The position numbers were made by a program, and so were the translations under genes. A stretch of 64,000 nt of DNA, taken from the NCBI GenBank assembly GCA_963920635.1, contig OY987301.1, forward strand, positions 43,251,820 through 43,315,819. Reading direction: 5' to 3'. The notes under the pieces are model-generated. The model saw only the letters and a list, made by a program, of their open reading frames with translations, was not told the DNA's origin and searched no databases. This document shows positions 1 through 11,187 of this stretch, one piece after another (the first letter of the stretch is position 1; each line of letters begins with the position of its first letter). The stretch is from Pseudeuparius sepicola. Its lineage: Eukaryota; Arthropoda; Insecta; Coleoptera; Anthribidae.

Positions 1-463
1 GCGTTAATATAGACCCCTTTTTATAAATACTTTTTACGACAAAACAATAATAAAACAAATTACAATAGATTTGTTCATCATCTAAAACTAGGTAAAAAAT
101 ATTTTTTCTCTATTATTTGTTACTCCATTCATATAAACTTTAGAGCAAAATATGTAGCAAAATGAAAGCAAATTGTGTATAAAAAGTTCTGTGTCCATGG
201 GCCTGTTTCGAAGTAAAGCTGGATATATTATTTTCTTTACTTTCTTAATTGCTTTCATGATTGTATTCATATTTTGTTTTCTACCAACCCTCTTCTACAT
301 ATATGAAATGTTTTATACTTGTAAGGTATTTTATAGAATTAAAACAAAGAAATATATGTGCTTTGTATTAAAAATACAATAAACATTTATACCTAAATAC
401 TTATACTTATTATATACACTTATACATATTCTTTTGTTTTCTTCCTGGTAGTTATAGATCATT
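1..463. other. AT-rich intergenic, no gene seen
   Basis: Strongly AT-rich sequence with short overlapping reading frames on both strands, none with a recognisable motif or splice structure. I see nothing else supportable here. Confidence 0.6.
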
Positions 464-918
464 TAAATAAAATATCCTGGGTACTCCACCAAAGTGTATT
501 TAAAACGACAAGCAAAACTTTTTTTTCTCCTTTACATATCCTCTTGAACAACGTACGTTTCGGCGTTTAAGCCATCTTCTAACATGTAGCCTCATATGAA
601 ACATCTCATTTAAGAAAAAAAATTTTTATACTGAAAAATTACATCCTCCACAACATGCTTATGGATTAACCTTTTAATTTTGTTTGACTTTAATGAATGT
701 GTGATCATATCGAAGTTGGCGAGATAAAACCGTATTTAGAACATAATGTTCAAGTAATTGTTATGATTCAAAAATACTCAAAATTTTAATATGTACCTGA
801 AGATGGCTTAAACGCCGAAACGTACGTTGTATAAGAGGATATGTAAAGGAAAAAAAAGTTTTGCTTATCGTTTTAAATACACTTTGGTAGAGTACCCAGG
901 ATATTTCATTTAAACTTA
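464..918. repeat. Inverted-repeat element, likely paired Penelope-like terminal repeats
   Basis: Two ~110-bp arms (about 464-580 and 800-918) are near-perfect reverse complements, running from a shared ATATCCTGGGTAC end to the motif GCCGAAACGTACGTT. About 220 bp of unrelated AT-rich sequence separates them. The arm interior carries the CTGAAGA...GAAAC motif seen in terminal repeats of Penelope-like retroelements, which often insert with an inverted partial copy upstream. A Penelope-like endonuclease remnant at 37470-37972 shows that such elements occur in this genome. An ordinary foldback MITE is the alternative. Confidence 0.6.
792..833 (+). ncRNA. Hammerhead-like ribozyme motif (candidate)
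   Basis: The order of elements fits a type I hammerhead. A 5-nt stem I strand TGTAC (792-796) precedes the core CTGAAGA (797-803), a short stem II GGC/GCC with loop TTAAAC, GAAA (817-820), a tiny self-complementary stem III around GTAC, and GTT followed by GTATA, which pairs with the first strand. Very short palindromic stem III helices are known in Penelope-element hammerheads, which act as dimers. Weak points are U804, which must bulge or mispair next to stem II, and the inverted partner copy near 545-600, which has lost the CTGA of the core. Activity is not shown. Confidence 0.35.
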
Positions 919-1060
919 TTTTAGGTACACTTATAAAGATATGCTTGTGAGTGAGTGATTTACGTAGCCCGCGGCGGTCTATATCTTCCACATTGTTAAT
1001 GCTAGAAAAAAAAACTTGTAGAGTAACATGAGTACTACATTCAGAAAATATTTTCCAAGA

Positions 1061-2732
1061 TACAGGGTGATCCAATAAGTATAGTGGCGACCCACTAAAA
1101 TGTACTACTTAAATGTATTTTGAAAGCCCTTAAAGAGTATGTTCTTTTTTCCTGCAGGGTGTTAACGGTCTATAGTTAAAGGTTAGGGAGTTATTTTAAT
1201 TTTAAACGAAAAAAGGGACCACTTTTGGAAATGTATTACTCAAAAACCAAATAAGATTTTGGGCTATAACTTGGACTGGAGATTGCCTGTTACGCCTAGT
1301 TATCAATTTTGGCCCGATATGTTCTGAAGAACATAGCGGGCGCTACACTTACGCAAATCCTAAGTTTACTCGCTAATTTTAAATGGAATACCCTATATTT
1401 TATTACATGTTTGGAAAGTCCTTAAAGAGTAGATACTTTTTGGAATAGGGTATTATGGGTCTAACTTTAAAAGCTTCTTACTGATATTTTGCGATTGCTA
1501 ATTTATCATCATTATATGCGTTCAGCCGTTCAGTGCAGTTTAATTTCAATATAACTGCAACTTGCGACCTTCCACGTTTAAGATTAATCATACTTATACG
1601 GTGTATTTAGTTGATTAAGGCTAAATGCGGTTTTGTGCACCTTTTTGGAGTGGTGAGGCTAATGCTCTCATATACGTTGGCCATTTTTACTGTTTTTCTA
1701 TTTTCTCGTCTGTTAGCGAATTGATGACTAAATGATGTCCACCATCTCTATACTTCCATACCATAGTTATTTTAAGCTGTCGTTATTTCCTCTCCTATAA
1801 CTTCATGACCCAAATTTGGAGGTACTGGAGGTACCAATAATTTTATTTTTATTTTACGTGTTATGTTATTATATATAGGAAATAGGAAACAGTTATAAGT
1901 AGGTGTATATAAATTCATTGATTAATAAGCTAAGTGGGCCTTCTTTGTAACCCGTTTCTATACTATTTGTTTTTTGTCTTTTTTACTTCATGTAATGATC
2001 ATAATGATCATGTATTAATGCTACTATACTGCTATAATTTAATAATTACTATTTTTTAGAAAGTAATAGGACCTCGATTCATTTCGAAATATGCAATAAA
2101 AAACTCAGACCTTTATTTAAAAAAATTAAGACGATCCTATCTCAAAAACGATATGTCAGCACGAAAATCTAAAAATACTTTGATATTGTCCAGAAGAAGT
2201 TGCAAGTTTGAATTGTTTTTCAATATTTTACCAAATGGCGCCAGCAAAAAGTAAAGTTTAAAATAATTTTCAAGATTTCAGTTTTTCTTAAATACCTCAG
2301 CCACCCATGAAAATGTTTCTCAACGGCATATAGACAACGCGCAACCTTGCGCCCATTTGACCGATTTCGTAATTGTTAAGTTTTCCGAGATCCCCATTTT
2401 GAGAACCGAAACAGAATCACTCCGTATATGAATTGTTTTGAGCATGTATTATACAAAACTAAAGCATTGGCGAAAGTTTAACCTGCGTTTTCATAATAAC
2501 GTTAACGAAAATGCAAAAATAAACTTGAGTAACAATCGAGTTAGGAATAATCATTTTATATAGTAGCCCTGAACCAAATCTGATCAAAAGCGGCCAAACC
2601 ACTCAATCATTTTAGCTAAAAACCGAAATATAGGCCAACATTTAAGGGCTTATATGACCGTTAATCCGGATCTGTGCGCAGAATATTAGAAAGGGTCCCA
2701 TAATTTTTTGAGTGCAATATCACCCTGCGTAT
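1061..2732. mobile_element. Possible TIR element, degenerate
   Basis: Left end TACAGGGTGATCC (1061) and right end ATCACCCTGCGTA (to 2732) are inverted over about 13 bp. Inside, a short direct repeat (TTTGAAAGCCCTTAAAGAGTA-like) occurs near 1118 and 1410. No transposase remnant is recognisable. The short inverted ends resemble the TACAGGGTG ends of other elements in this window, but they could also belong to two unrelated fragments. Confidence 0.3.
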
Positions 2733-3766
2733 AGTAAGGCAGTAAGTTATGAACGATTATGTATGTTCATAACAATTGTTTTAAACATAGGAAATAGTCA
2801 CAGCATCATAGATATAAAAAGTATATAATATGTTTCTATTGTGGACGAATACAATTTTATTCTACCTTTGATAAAAGATAATTTGTTGCGTAATTTCCCC
2901 GTATAATATAGCCGGAAGGTAGGTTGGTTGCCGGAAAGAAGGGTTCTTAGCATCCTTATCTTTTCAAAGTAACAAGAAGGTTGTTTGGTATTTAGAGTGC
3001 TTGCCCGAGGGACAAAAAGGGCCCCAGACACTATCTGGCTTCCGGCTTGAGGTGTCTCAAGGGTGGTTCGGTGGGCAGTCACACTACTGTTGCACATTAA
3101 TACAAATCTCAAAAAAGCACGACTGTCTCGTTTTACCTTACTTTAATTAATCATTAATATCACAACTAGCCACAATGCTTACCTTCCAAAAATTTACAGT
3201 AAAAACCTCTCCAAGCGGTATGGTAAATCACCCGCAACGTTCAGCCATAAGCAAGCAATAAGAAAGTATCCATTCTCTAACAATGGTTCAGCAATCAATT
3301 AATCAGTGCGCGTTTAATAAAAAAAACAATAGGGAAGACCGCAAGATTAACACGAAGTGGTTTGTCTGAATCCTCCACTGACGATCTGTGCATGGTAGGT
3401 CATGACTGAAATAATCTCTAAAAGCTCGGAGTGTCGTCAAACAGCTCTGCTGGCTAGCTGGCTAGTTACTGAGGGACCCCGAATGGTTCGTGGGGTGCCC
3501 TGATGAAATTAACGAGCTTTCAAGCAGGATTTTAAAATTATATTAATTTATTAACATGTAATAAGCATCGAATTGATGGAAGGAGTATAGAGAGAGAAAC
3601 TGGCAGCCAAACTTGAGTGAGTAAAACATCAAATAAATCAACACAACCACATAACACAAATATTAGAGAGAAACCATGTTTTGTGGGCAAAACGTCAGAT
3701 TCTTCCTTCGTTTGTGCCAGTCGCATAACGATTATCTGGCTTTATATGTTTTAATTTCCTTTTATA
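2733..3766. other. Intergenic, no gene seen
   Basis: A 104-codon minus-strand frame (2798-3112) lacks recognisable motifs and conserved context, so I do not call it a gene. No repeats or RNA genes were recognised. Confidence 0.5.
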
Positions 3767-4987
3767 TACAGGGTGTCTCATTTTGATCTGGAACACCCCT
3801 GCAAAATTTGAACTGGCTTACGGATTTTAACGAATTTTTTTTTGTATACAGGGTCCTCCTAGACGCACTTATCAAACACTTTTCAATGACCATACGATTA
3901 TTCCAGGGCCGGATTAAAAAAAAAATTACCCAAAATTTCGAGTTAAGGTATCAGCGATTTTTTTATCGGAAATCTCATAACGTGGCGTTAATCAGCGCCC
4001 CTGAAACCCCACAGATTCCAAATTTCAAGAAATTATTCCCACGAATTATACTTTTTACACTGCATCACAATTGCAAAAAACCAAAATTTCAATTTGAGTT
4101 CAGCAAATAAGGTGGCTATGGAAACAAGTGAAAATGGTAAAAAGAGGTCCACAGGGGACAATAGTAATAAACCTGATAGAAAACTGTACTCGGTTTCTCT
4201 TTTCATTATTGCTGTACAGTACAAATTTTATGCTATTTTGAGACGCAAGAGAGCTCGCTGCCGTCGCAGGCAGCCGTGGAAAAACAATGGCTTGCAGAAA
4301 TGTCAGTTTATGCATTTTTACAACAAATGTTATTCAGGGGTTGATGTTGCTAAAATAATTTAGGTGTTACAAATAATTTAGTGGGTATAAAATGTAATTT
4401 CTAATCGATTCGTCAATACATTTCTGCCGTTTAAAATATTGCTGCTTTTAATTATATTCTTCAAATACGTACTTTGTGGTGCATAATCTTATACTTTATT
4501 ATTTGTAACAAAAAAAAAGTAAAAATTAACGTTTCTCAAAGTGTTTGCCCTTGCACGACTGCCTGCGACGGCAGCGAGCTCTCTTGCGTCTCAAATGGCA
4601 TAAAATTTGTACTGTACAGCAATACTGAAAAGAGAAACCGAGTACCGTTTCCGATCAGGTTTATTACTATTGTCCTATGTAGACCTCTTTTTACCATTTT
4701 CACTTGTTTCCATAGCCACCTTAATAGCTGAACTCAAATTGAAATTTAGATTTTTTGCAATTGTGATGCAGTGTAAAAAGTATAATTTGTGGGAATAATT
4801 TCTTGAAATTTGGAATCTGGGGGTTTTCAGGGGCGATGATTAATGCCCTGGAATAATCGTATGGTCATTGAAAAGTGTTTGATAAGTACGTCCAGGACGG
4901 CCCTGTATACAAAAAAAAATTCGTTATAATCCGTAAGCCAGTTCAAATTTTACAGGGGTGTTCCAGATCAAAATGAGACACCCTGTA
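3767..4987. mobile_element. Hairpin (foldback) MITE with ~430-510-bp arms
   Basis: The left arm (3767-4276) and right arm (about 4557-4987) are reverse complements along their length, with terminal TACAGGGTGTCTCATTTTG and a ~280-bp loop. Short open frames occur in both arms and are mirror artefacts of the inverted repeat. The left flank is TA, as for Tc1/mariner insertions, but the right flank is not, so a target duplication is not confirmed. No transposase motif is visible; it is a non-autonomous element. Confidence 0.85.
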
Positions 4988-6770
4988 GGTATTGTGCGTT
5001 ATTACTAGTATTCGTTCTTTAAAATAGAGTGCCTATAGTTTTGTGAGTGTGTTTGGTATAAATATAAAATGGTACACAGGAAATTGTACTTGATGATGTT
5101 TTGCAGTTGTTTCGGTTTTCCACCCAGCTACAGTTTTACTCTTAGGTATGCACCTAAATTAATAAACTAACTATAAAACCATGTTTACTAAATGTGTTTA
5201 TATTCAAGGTGCTGTTGGAAGCTCTCAGAAGTTGGCTGCTTAATAAAACGCCGAGAATTTGTCTCGTGTGATACTTCTTTACTACTTATTAATTCGATGG
5301 TAGTATAGTAATTGATTGGCAAATGTCAGGCTGGATAATATTTTTCTCAAGAATATTAGTAATTTCTCTCGAATTTCTGTATAAATCGATTGGATTTTCA
5401 CCAGCTACTTCGCGCACTCCTTTTATCCTTTATATGGACAAGAAACTAAGAAACGAACAGCCGTAACCTTTAGGTCGACCGCATCTTCCGCTCTCGGTCG
5501 AGATCTCGTCGTTCAATTTCTACAATATTTCATCCGATTTTTCGGCACCGTTTGGCTCGGAAGCCAAGCACGAAGCGCGCGCGAGAAAGTCCTCCGCGGT
5601 ACTTTCGCTTTCTCTGTGTAAATACCTTCGGTCACGATTGAAAAGCGCCTAAATGTTTTGCCAAATAAAATGGTGTTTATCGATCTCGACTATAACATTC
5701 CGATAGACGCTAGGTTTAGCGACAGGGAATGAGAGAGACGACGTATATGGAGCGTATCTGCCAAAGTAATTGATTTTTAATTCCGTTTTGCAGGTTTCGG
5801 GTGCCCCAGATAAGTTTCGTTAGGTTTCGTCTATTTTATAGGATTCTGCAATTTCTCCTTGACCTTGAGCCTGACTTGATCTGGAAATAGAAACACAACA
5901 AAAACAAGAATGAAAAAAATGCTGTCCAAGTATTTATTACAAGTTTATTTGAAGAGACAAGGTACAATAATAGTTATTTGGTTACCAAGGCAGTGAAGTT
6001 CAACTTTTTATAACGAATGTGGAATTTAGTTGACCAGGCCTCTAAGGTCAAAATTTTATTAGGCATAATAATTGAAAAAGATCACCCATTCATGAGTCGA
6101 GAGCGAGCGCAGTTGTTTTGCCTCTACAGGAACCCACACACCCAGAAGGAAGACCCCACAATTAAGTCTTTGCGTGTTTTTCTTGTGTTAAACCCGTACC
6201 TACTCAGTTCATCCCAGACACTGTGCGTCTTCCAGGTCAGTTTGCGCGTCAAGTTTGTCAGTGATGTTATCCAGAAAGGAGCTTTATACGACAGTAGCGA
6301 GCGCTTGTATACGAGTAACCATCGATCCCAGTGGAAAAAGTATTAAGTATAAAAGTCTATTAAAACACCATGAACATTCCTGGCGTGCTAATGTCAAATG
6401 AATGAAGGGCTCAACGACTTGTAGCTACACACACAGTTATCCACGTGCGGTTGTAATTGACGCTAAAAATCAAATTGACGGACTTTAATGCGCATTCCAA
6501 AGATTTGGCCACACGCGATACATTTTTATTGTATAATACCACGCACGTGATACAGTTAAGTCTCGAATCTTCCCTCTGTTTGTGTAGGCCGCCTATTGCT
6601 CTACATATGATCCAGCACGATGCGGTACGGCGGAACTTGTCTGCAGGAGTCCTCTAGTTCCTCTCTGGCAGTCTACATGGAAAATATTCTTGTTGTTTAA
6701 ACCGACCAAAATACTTAGGTATAACTGAATACTGAAAGATTGCATTGTTATAGGTAACAATTCCGCAAGG
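4988..6770. other. Intergenic with a CpG-rich pocket
   Basis: Mostly AT-rich, but 5440-5640 is noticeably richer in C, G and CpG than its surroundings (for example the GAAGCGCGCGCGAGAAAG stretch near 5571). That contrast can mark a host promoter or exon. A 109-codon plus-strand frame at 6017-6346 has no recognisable domain. I see no complete gene. Confidence 0.45.
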
Positions 6771-7584
6771 AGGCTGAAAAGTTAAATTATACTTTATTGA
6801 CCGGGTTTTGAATAACTGGCCACGTTTGACGGGCAACGGGCCCGTCTGGCGTTTGGTTTTCACATCTGTGTTTTCATTTCTGTGCTTTTAATGGAAAAAA
6901 AACTCATTCTTTCATATCCAGTGCTGAATTTTTGTGTCGTTGGCAGATTGATTTAACGGAACAACAGGGAACAACGAAGAAATGTTCCTATTGACAGGTT
7001 GCAGACATTATTTATTTTGTCACGTTAACCTTTAACGTTTTTCTTGACTTTGATAGTAATAATTGGAAATAAAGTTTTTGTCATCGCTCTATACCAATTT
7101 GATACTGGACACCTTAGAAATATATGAAGGGCAAGGGAAACAAATGGTCTCTATTTTTTTATTGGTAGTTCCAAGGGAGGCTGAAAAGTTAAATTATACT
7201 TTATTGACCGGGTTTTGAATAACTGGCCACGTTTGACGGGCAACGGGCCCGTCTGGCGTTTGGTTTTCACATCTGTGTTTTCATTTCTGTGCTTTTAATG
7301 GAAAAAAAACTCATTCTTTCATATCCAGTGCTGAATTTTTGTGTCGTTGGCAGATTGATTTAACGGAACAACAGGGAACAACGAAGAAATGTTCCTATTG
7401 ACAGGTTGCAGACATTATTTATTTTGTCACGTTAACCTTTAACGTTTTTCTTGACTTTGATAGTAATAATTGGAAATAAAGTTTTTGTCATCGCTCTATA
7501 CCAATTTGATACTGGACACCTTAGAAATATATGAAGGGCAAGGGAAACAAATGGTCTCTATTTTTTTATTGGTAGTTCCAAGGG
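6771..7584. repeat. Direct tandem duplication, 407-bp unit x2
   Basis: Unit 1 (6771-7177) and unit 2 (7178-7584) appear identical by eye. Each runs from AGGCTGAAAAGTTAAATT to TAGTTCCAAGGG. The unit joins flanking sequence to the first ~80 bp of the foldback element that follows. The break points share the microhomology AGG or GGGAGG, which suggests a recent duplication by slippage or unequal exchange. Confidence 0.9.
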
Positions 7585-8208
7585 AGGGTATCTCATAGGG
7601 GGTGGTATTTGGATCGGGTAATTATTTCATGGCCTGCTATGATTGTTTAAAATGCCATTTTTCAAGAAACCCTATTAGGGATTTTTTTACGACAAAATGT
7701 TATTGAGAAAACTTGTTCAGAATGAAAAACTGAGTAGATTTGCAAAATGGCAAAACTCTACGCCTACTTTGATTTTTAGACTTTTCGCCTTTTTCTCCCA
7801 CTTTTTTTCTTATAAATGTGTCCTTTCTGGAGTGAAAATATTATTAAGGAAACTTGTTCATAGTGAAAAAATAAAATTTTGACGTGAAAGCTCCAGAAAG
7901 AACACTTTTCTAAGAAAAAAGTGGGAGATAAATCTAAAGTAGGTCTAGAGTTTTTAAATTTTACGAAGCCACTCAGTTTTTCATTCTGAATAAGTTTTCT
8001 TAATTCGTAAAAAAATCCCTAATGGGGTTTCTTGAAAATTTGCTACTTTAAAAAATCATAGCAGGCCATGAAATAATAACCCATCCAAATACTACCGCCT
8101 ATGAGTGGTAGTCTCTTGGGACTACCAATAAAAAAACAGAGACCATTTGTTTCCCTTGCCCTTCATATATTTCTGAGGTGTCCAATATCAAACTGGGGCG
8201 CTCTGTAT
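7494..8208. mobile_element. Foldback MITE with ~340-bp arms
   Basis: The sequence from about 7494 to 7840 is the reverse complement of about 7870-8208. The arms share TTTGATACTGGACACC near the tips, then TAGTTCCAAGGGAGG, the AGCAGGCCATGAAATAAT region and the GAAAAACTGAGT region. The right tip reads CGCTCTGTATA, matching other TACAG-ended elements here. The left tip has been copied by the adjoining 407-bp tandem duplication. No coding remnant is recognised. Confidence 0.8.
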
Positions 8209-8670
8209 AATCTACATGTACCTAGTGAAATCTTGGATAAAAACTTTGAAAGCACTAGACATAAAAACATGTGTATAATAAATTTGCTAGCCGTTTAACG
8301 AGCATACTATTTCGTCAACTCGAAGCCGAAATTAAAAAAGTTTTTCCCAATACATCATGATTTTCAAAGTATAGAGGACGTGTCGACTGGCACCTATGTC
8401 AGAAAAATGTAATTTTGCTCAAGGCCGAGGGCTTCAATTTTGTCTTTCAGACTTAAAAGATTCAAGGTGAAATTTAACATTCCAATATGAGTTATTGGAA
8501 ATGTTTAAACTTTTCATAAAAAAATAGTTTTTTAAAACATTCTGTATACTTTCTCGATTTTTGAATGCATACTTGAATATTTTTCGGATTACAAAGATAG
8601 ACATTTTAGTATATCATCTTCAAAAACAACCTAGTTATTTTATTCTAAATTTAAAAACAATTTTTATATT

Positions 8671-8804
8671 GGGTTTGTTCCAACAGCAGTTCCGAACCGG
8701 TTCTTGTCGATGTAATTGGTTGAAAACAGTTCTGGAATTGCCTTCCTGCATTGTGATTTGTGATTGGCTAGAACTGGTTCAGAACTACGTGTTGTAACAA
8801 AGCT
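8671..8804. mobile_element. Short MITE (~130 bp)
   Basis: About 30-bp imperfect inverted ends: TTTGTTCCAACAGCAGTTCC at the left, and the reverse complement of GAACTACGTGTTGTAACAAA at the right, each followed inward by GAACC(G/A)GTTCT. Internal sequence is short and non-coding. The superfamily is uncertain. Confidence 0.6.
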
Positions 8805-9572
8805 TTAAATAATTTTAAAAAAACATGCTTATTATATTTAATATACCGGCAACTGGCAAATGGCCAATAAGTTCTTTAGTAGGAGAATACTTTCACATTG
8901 AAAATTGATGGCACTTGGTTGGCCTTGAATGTCCATTTATTTTTTTAAATTAACTTAACTGAGCAACATCGACACATTTTGTTTTTTTTTAGATTTTTTT
9001 TGTAGGGCGCAAAAGGAGCGAGAAAATAATTTTAATAACAAATAAATTAAAAAATGCATAGCCTCAAGAGAGCCGAAGACCCTGTGTAATTTTCTGAAAC
9101 TATCTGAATAGTCTGTTGCATAAACCTTCTCCAGTATCGTCAATTTTCAATACTAAGACTTTGCATAATTTGAGTTTTTTTATATTACGCGACAAGTTGG
9201 CCATGGATGCCGATTTTCTTTTCGGCTCACCTAGCTATCCAAAATTGACACGTTTTTGTTTCTTAAGTTTTTTCGTTGCGAGGCGCAAAATAAGCACTGG
9301 TGGTAAACCCAAAAAAATCGTCCTCTATATCATTTTCCGATCACCTAGTGCTTTCTGTGATTATAACTTAGTAGAGTATTAAATTGGCTCTTGTTTGTTT
9401 TCGTAGTTAGAAAGTCTTAATTACTTAATCAAGAGTCTATGCCGTACCAAATGGACCGATTTGAAACACCTAATCATCGTTAGTGTCTGAATAGTGTGAA
9501 TGTGGTTCAATTGCATTTTTTACTGTGCAAATTTTGCTAAATTAATAGGAGGTAGTTATAACCTAACCTAGA
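8805..9572. other. Intergenic, no gene seen
   Basis: AT-rich sequence. An 88-codon frame at 9116-9382 has no recognisable domain. Nothing else is supportable. Confidence 0.5.
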
Positions 9573-10260
9573 CACAGGGTGTAACTTTGATTAGTACAGA
9601 AATTTTACTGGCGGTAGGTGCCGACCGCAAAGTAAAAGTGAAAAGTTATGGTTTGAGAGCCACTGGTCTCAAGGTCGCTCCATCACTGAAGCGATGGCTT
9701 CCTACTACAGCGTTGCCATGCCGTCCGATATTTTCTTGAAAAAATATTTGTAAGATATTGCAAATTTCCACAATACTCTTTTTGTACATGACAAGGATGT
9801 ACCTAAACCTTGAACTTTCTAAGTGCAGAAGTCATGTGCGAAATGTTGAATCTAGCGTCCAATCTTCTTGTGCTCGTTCCAGGAGTTTCTTCAATTGCCT
9901 CTAAAATTTGAGATTCTAAATGTCTTACTCGAGCGGTTTCTTCACGGCCATTATCTTGCTTGGTGTTTGCAAAATCTCATAATCTCCGGACAATTCTAAC
10001 AAAAGTTCGCCCATTTGGAGTATTCCTTCAACTGTTTGCTGTTTGAGGCGGCCTGGTGCCTCGCGGTCTGACGACACATTAATTGTGGCAACGTCGCATC
10101 GCATGATGACAGTCGCGTAGGAACCAGAAGCACTAAAAAGTTTCTAACTATAAAAGTAATTTTGTCATATTTTTGGCGATTTTTTCTTCATTGGCATGCT
10201 TTTGAGGTTAAAACCTACCGCCATTTAAAATTTCTGTATAAATCAAAGTTACACCCTGTA
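9573..10260. mobile_element. Internally deleted mariner-like element
   Basis: Inverted ends of about 45 bp: CACAGGGTGTAACTTTGATT at 9573 and the reverse complement of AATCAAAGTTACACCCTGTA ending at 10260. They extend inward through ACAGAAATTTT and the CCGCCA/TGGCGG region. The interior retains a transposase N-terminal remnant on the minus strand. The ~690-bp length is far below an autonomous element. Confidence 0.8.
9800..10060 (-). pseudogene. Mariner-like transposase fragment (N-terminal helix-turn-helix)
   Basis: Reading the minus strand gives a patchy frame containing RVRHLESQILEAIEE, then TPGTSTRRLDARFNIS. This is the typical second helix-turn-helix of insect mariner-like transposases (HLE..IL.AIEE.PGTSTR.L..RFNIS). 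Upstream a shifted frame shows NGRTFVRIVRRL, matching the preceding segment. Frameshifts and stops separate the pieces and no DDE/D catalytic part remains. It lies inside the 9573-10260 element and is a dead remnant of its parent's transposase. Confidence 0.65.
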
Positions 10261-10420
10261 TAATATGTACAAAATTAGCATTACCATAAAATCTATACCA
10301 ATAATGAAAGAAAACATTTAATATAAGAAGGCATAGGGGATATATTTGTTCATTGTTAAAAATTGTCTTTTTTTTTATTCGGGAAATCTCCAATATAAAC
10401 TATACTTAGTTTTACCACAG

Positions 10421-10478
10421 ACAATGAGGTATAGCCTACGGCAACAGGAGTCTGATCAGTGTGATCAGCATGGAACAG
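10421..10478 (+). other. Candidate host internal exon (58 bp)
   Basis: A strong donor, ACAG|GTAAGT, at 10478/10479 and an acceptor-like TTTTACCACAG ending at 10420 bracket an open 58-bp stretch. It contains an ATG and reads MRYSLRQQESDQCDQHGT in one frame. The surroundings are AT-rich and the GC-rich sequence downstream (10490-10570) would be intronic. I do not recognise the peptide; the call rests on splice-site appearance only. Confidence 0.3.
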
Positions 10479-11187
10479 GTAAGTCCTTCGCTCTTCCAAA
10501 GCCGAGGGCGGCAGCTGCGGCGGGCGTCGTTGCCGATTCTCTTTCCTCGAATTGCCCGCCGTCAATGTTTACCACTTTATGCTGTTGTCTGTTATCAATG
10601 AGGAAAAGGTGCACAATCCGACATACCAACACCTGTCCGTCTATGACAAAATTTGAACTGGTATCCGCGGCATCTCTTACAGAGTAGCATAAGCTGCCTT
10701 CGAATTTGCACTTGCATAGATTATATTGGACCAGACTTCTGTTGCTGTAGGGTATACTGTGGTTTTACCCATAAACAAGCATACCTATAAAGATCTTTAC
10801 AAATGGTGCATATAACGTAAGGTCACACAGCTGCAGAATAAAAGCAATAATTCAGTTGTACGACCTTCCAGTTATATAATCGTTGTCCTTTAACCTTATT
10901 TATTTAGCTTCCCGTTCCTTTTATGCTAATCGCTGAGATTGAAATTGAAATCAGTTAATGGGTATGTTAATAATTGCGTAAAATGGTAATTCAAAATTAT
11001 TTTTCTTCATGAAATCGTTGGGGTTTTGAAAGCGAACTTTCCAATTATTTTGGAGAAACTGTACGAGTAATTACTGCGAGATTGATTGTCCATATTTGAA
11101 TGCAATATTAATTGATAAGCAATTTTCTTCATAGTTCACATGTTTTATCCAGCAAGTAGTATAACAGCAGAAACGAGATATGTATGA

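Noticed and set aside
4094..4798. Overlapping frames of 60-100 codons that resemble each other on opposite strands
   Set aside because: They are mirror images created by the long inverted repeat of the 3767-4987 hairpin element.
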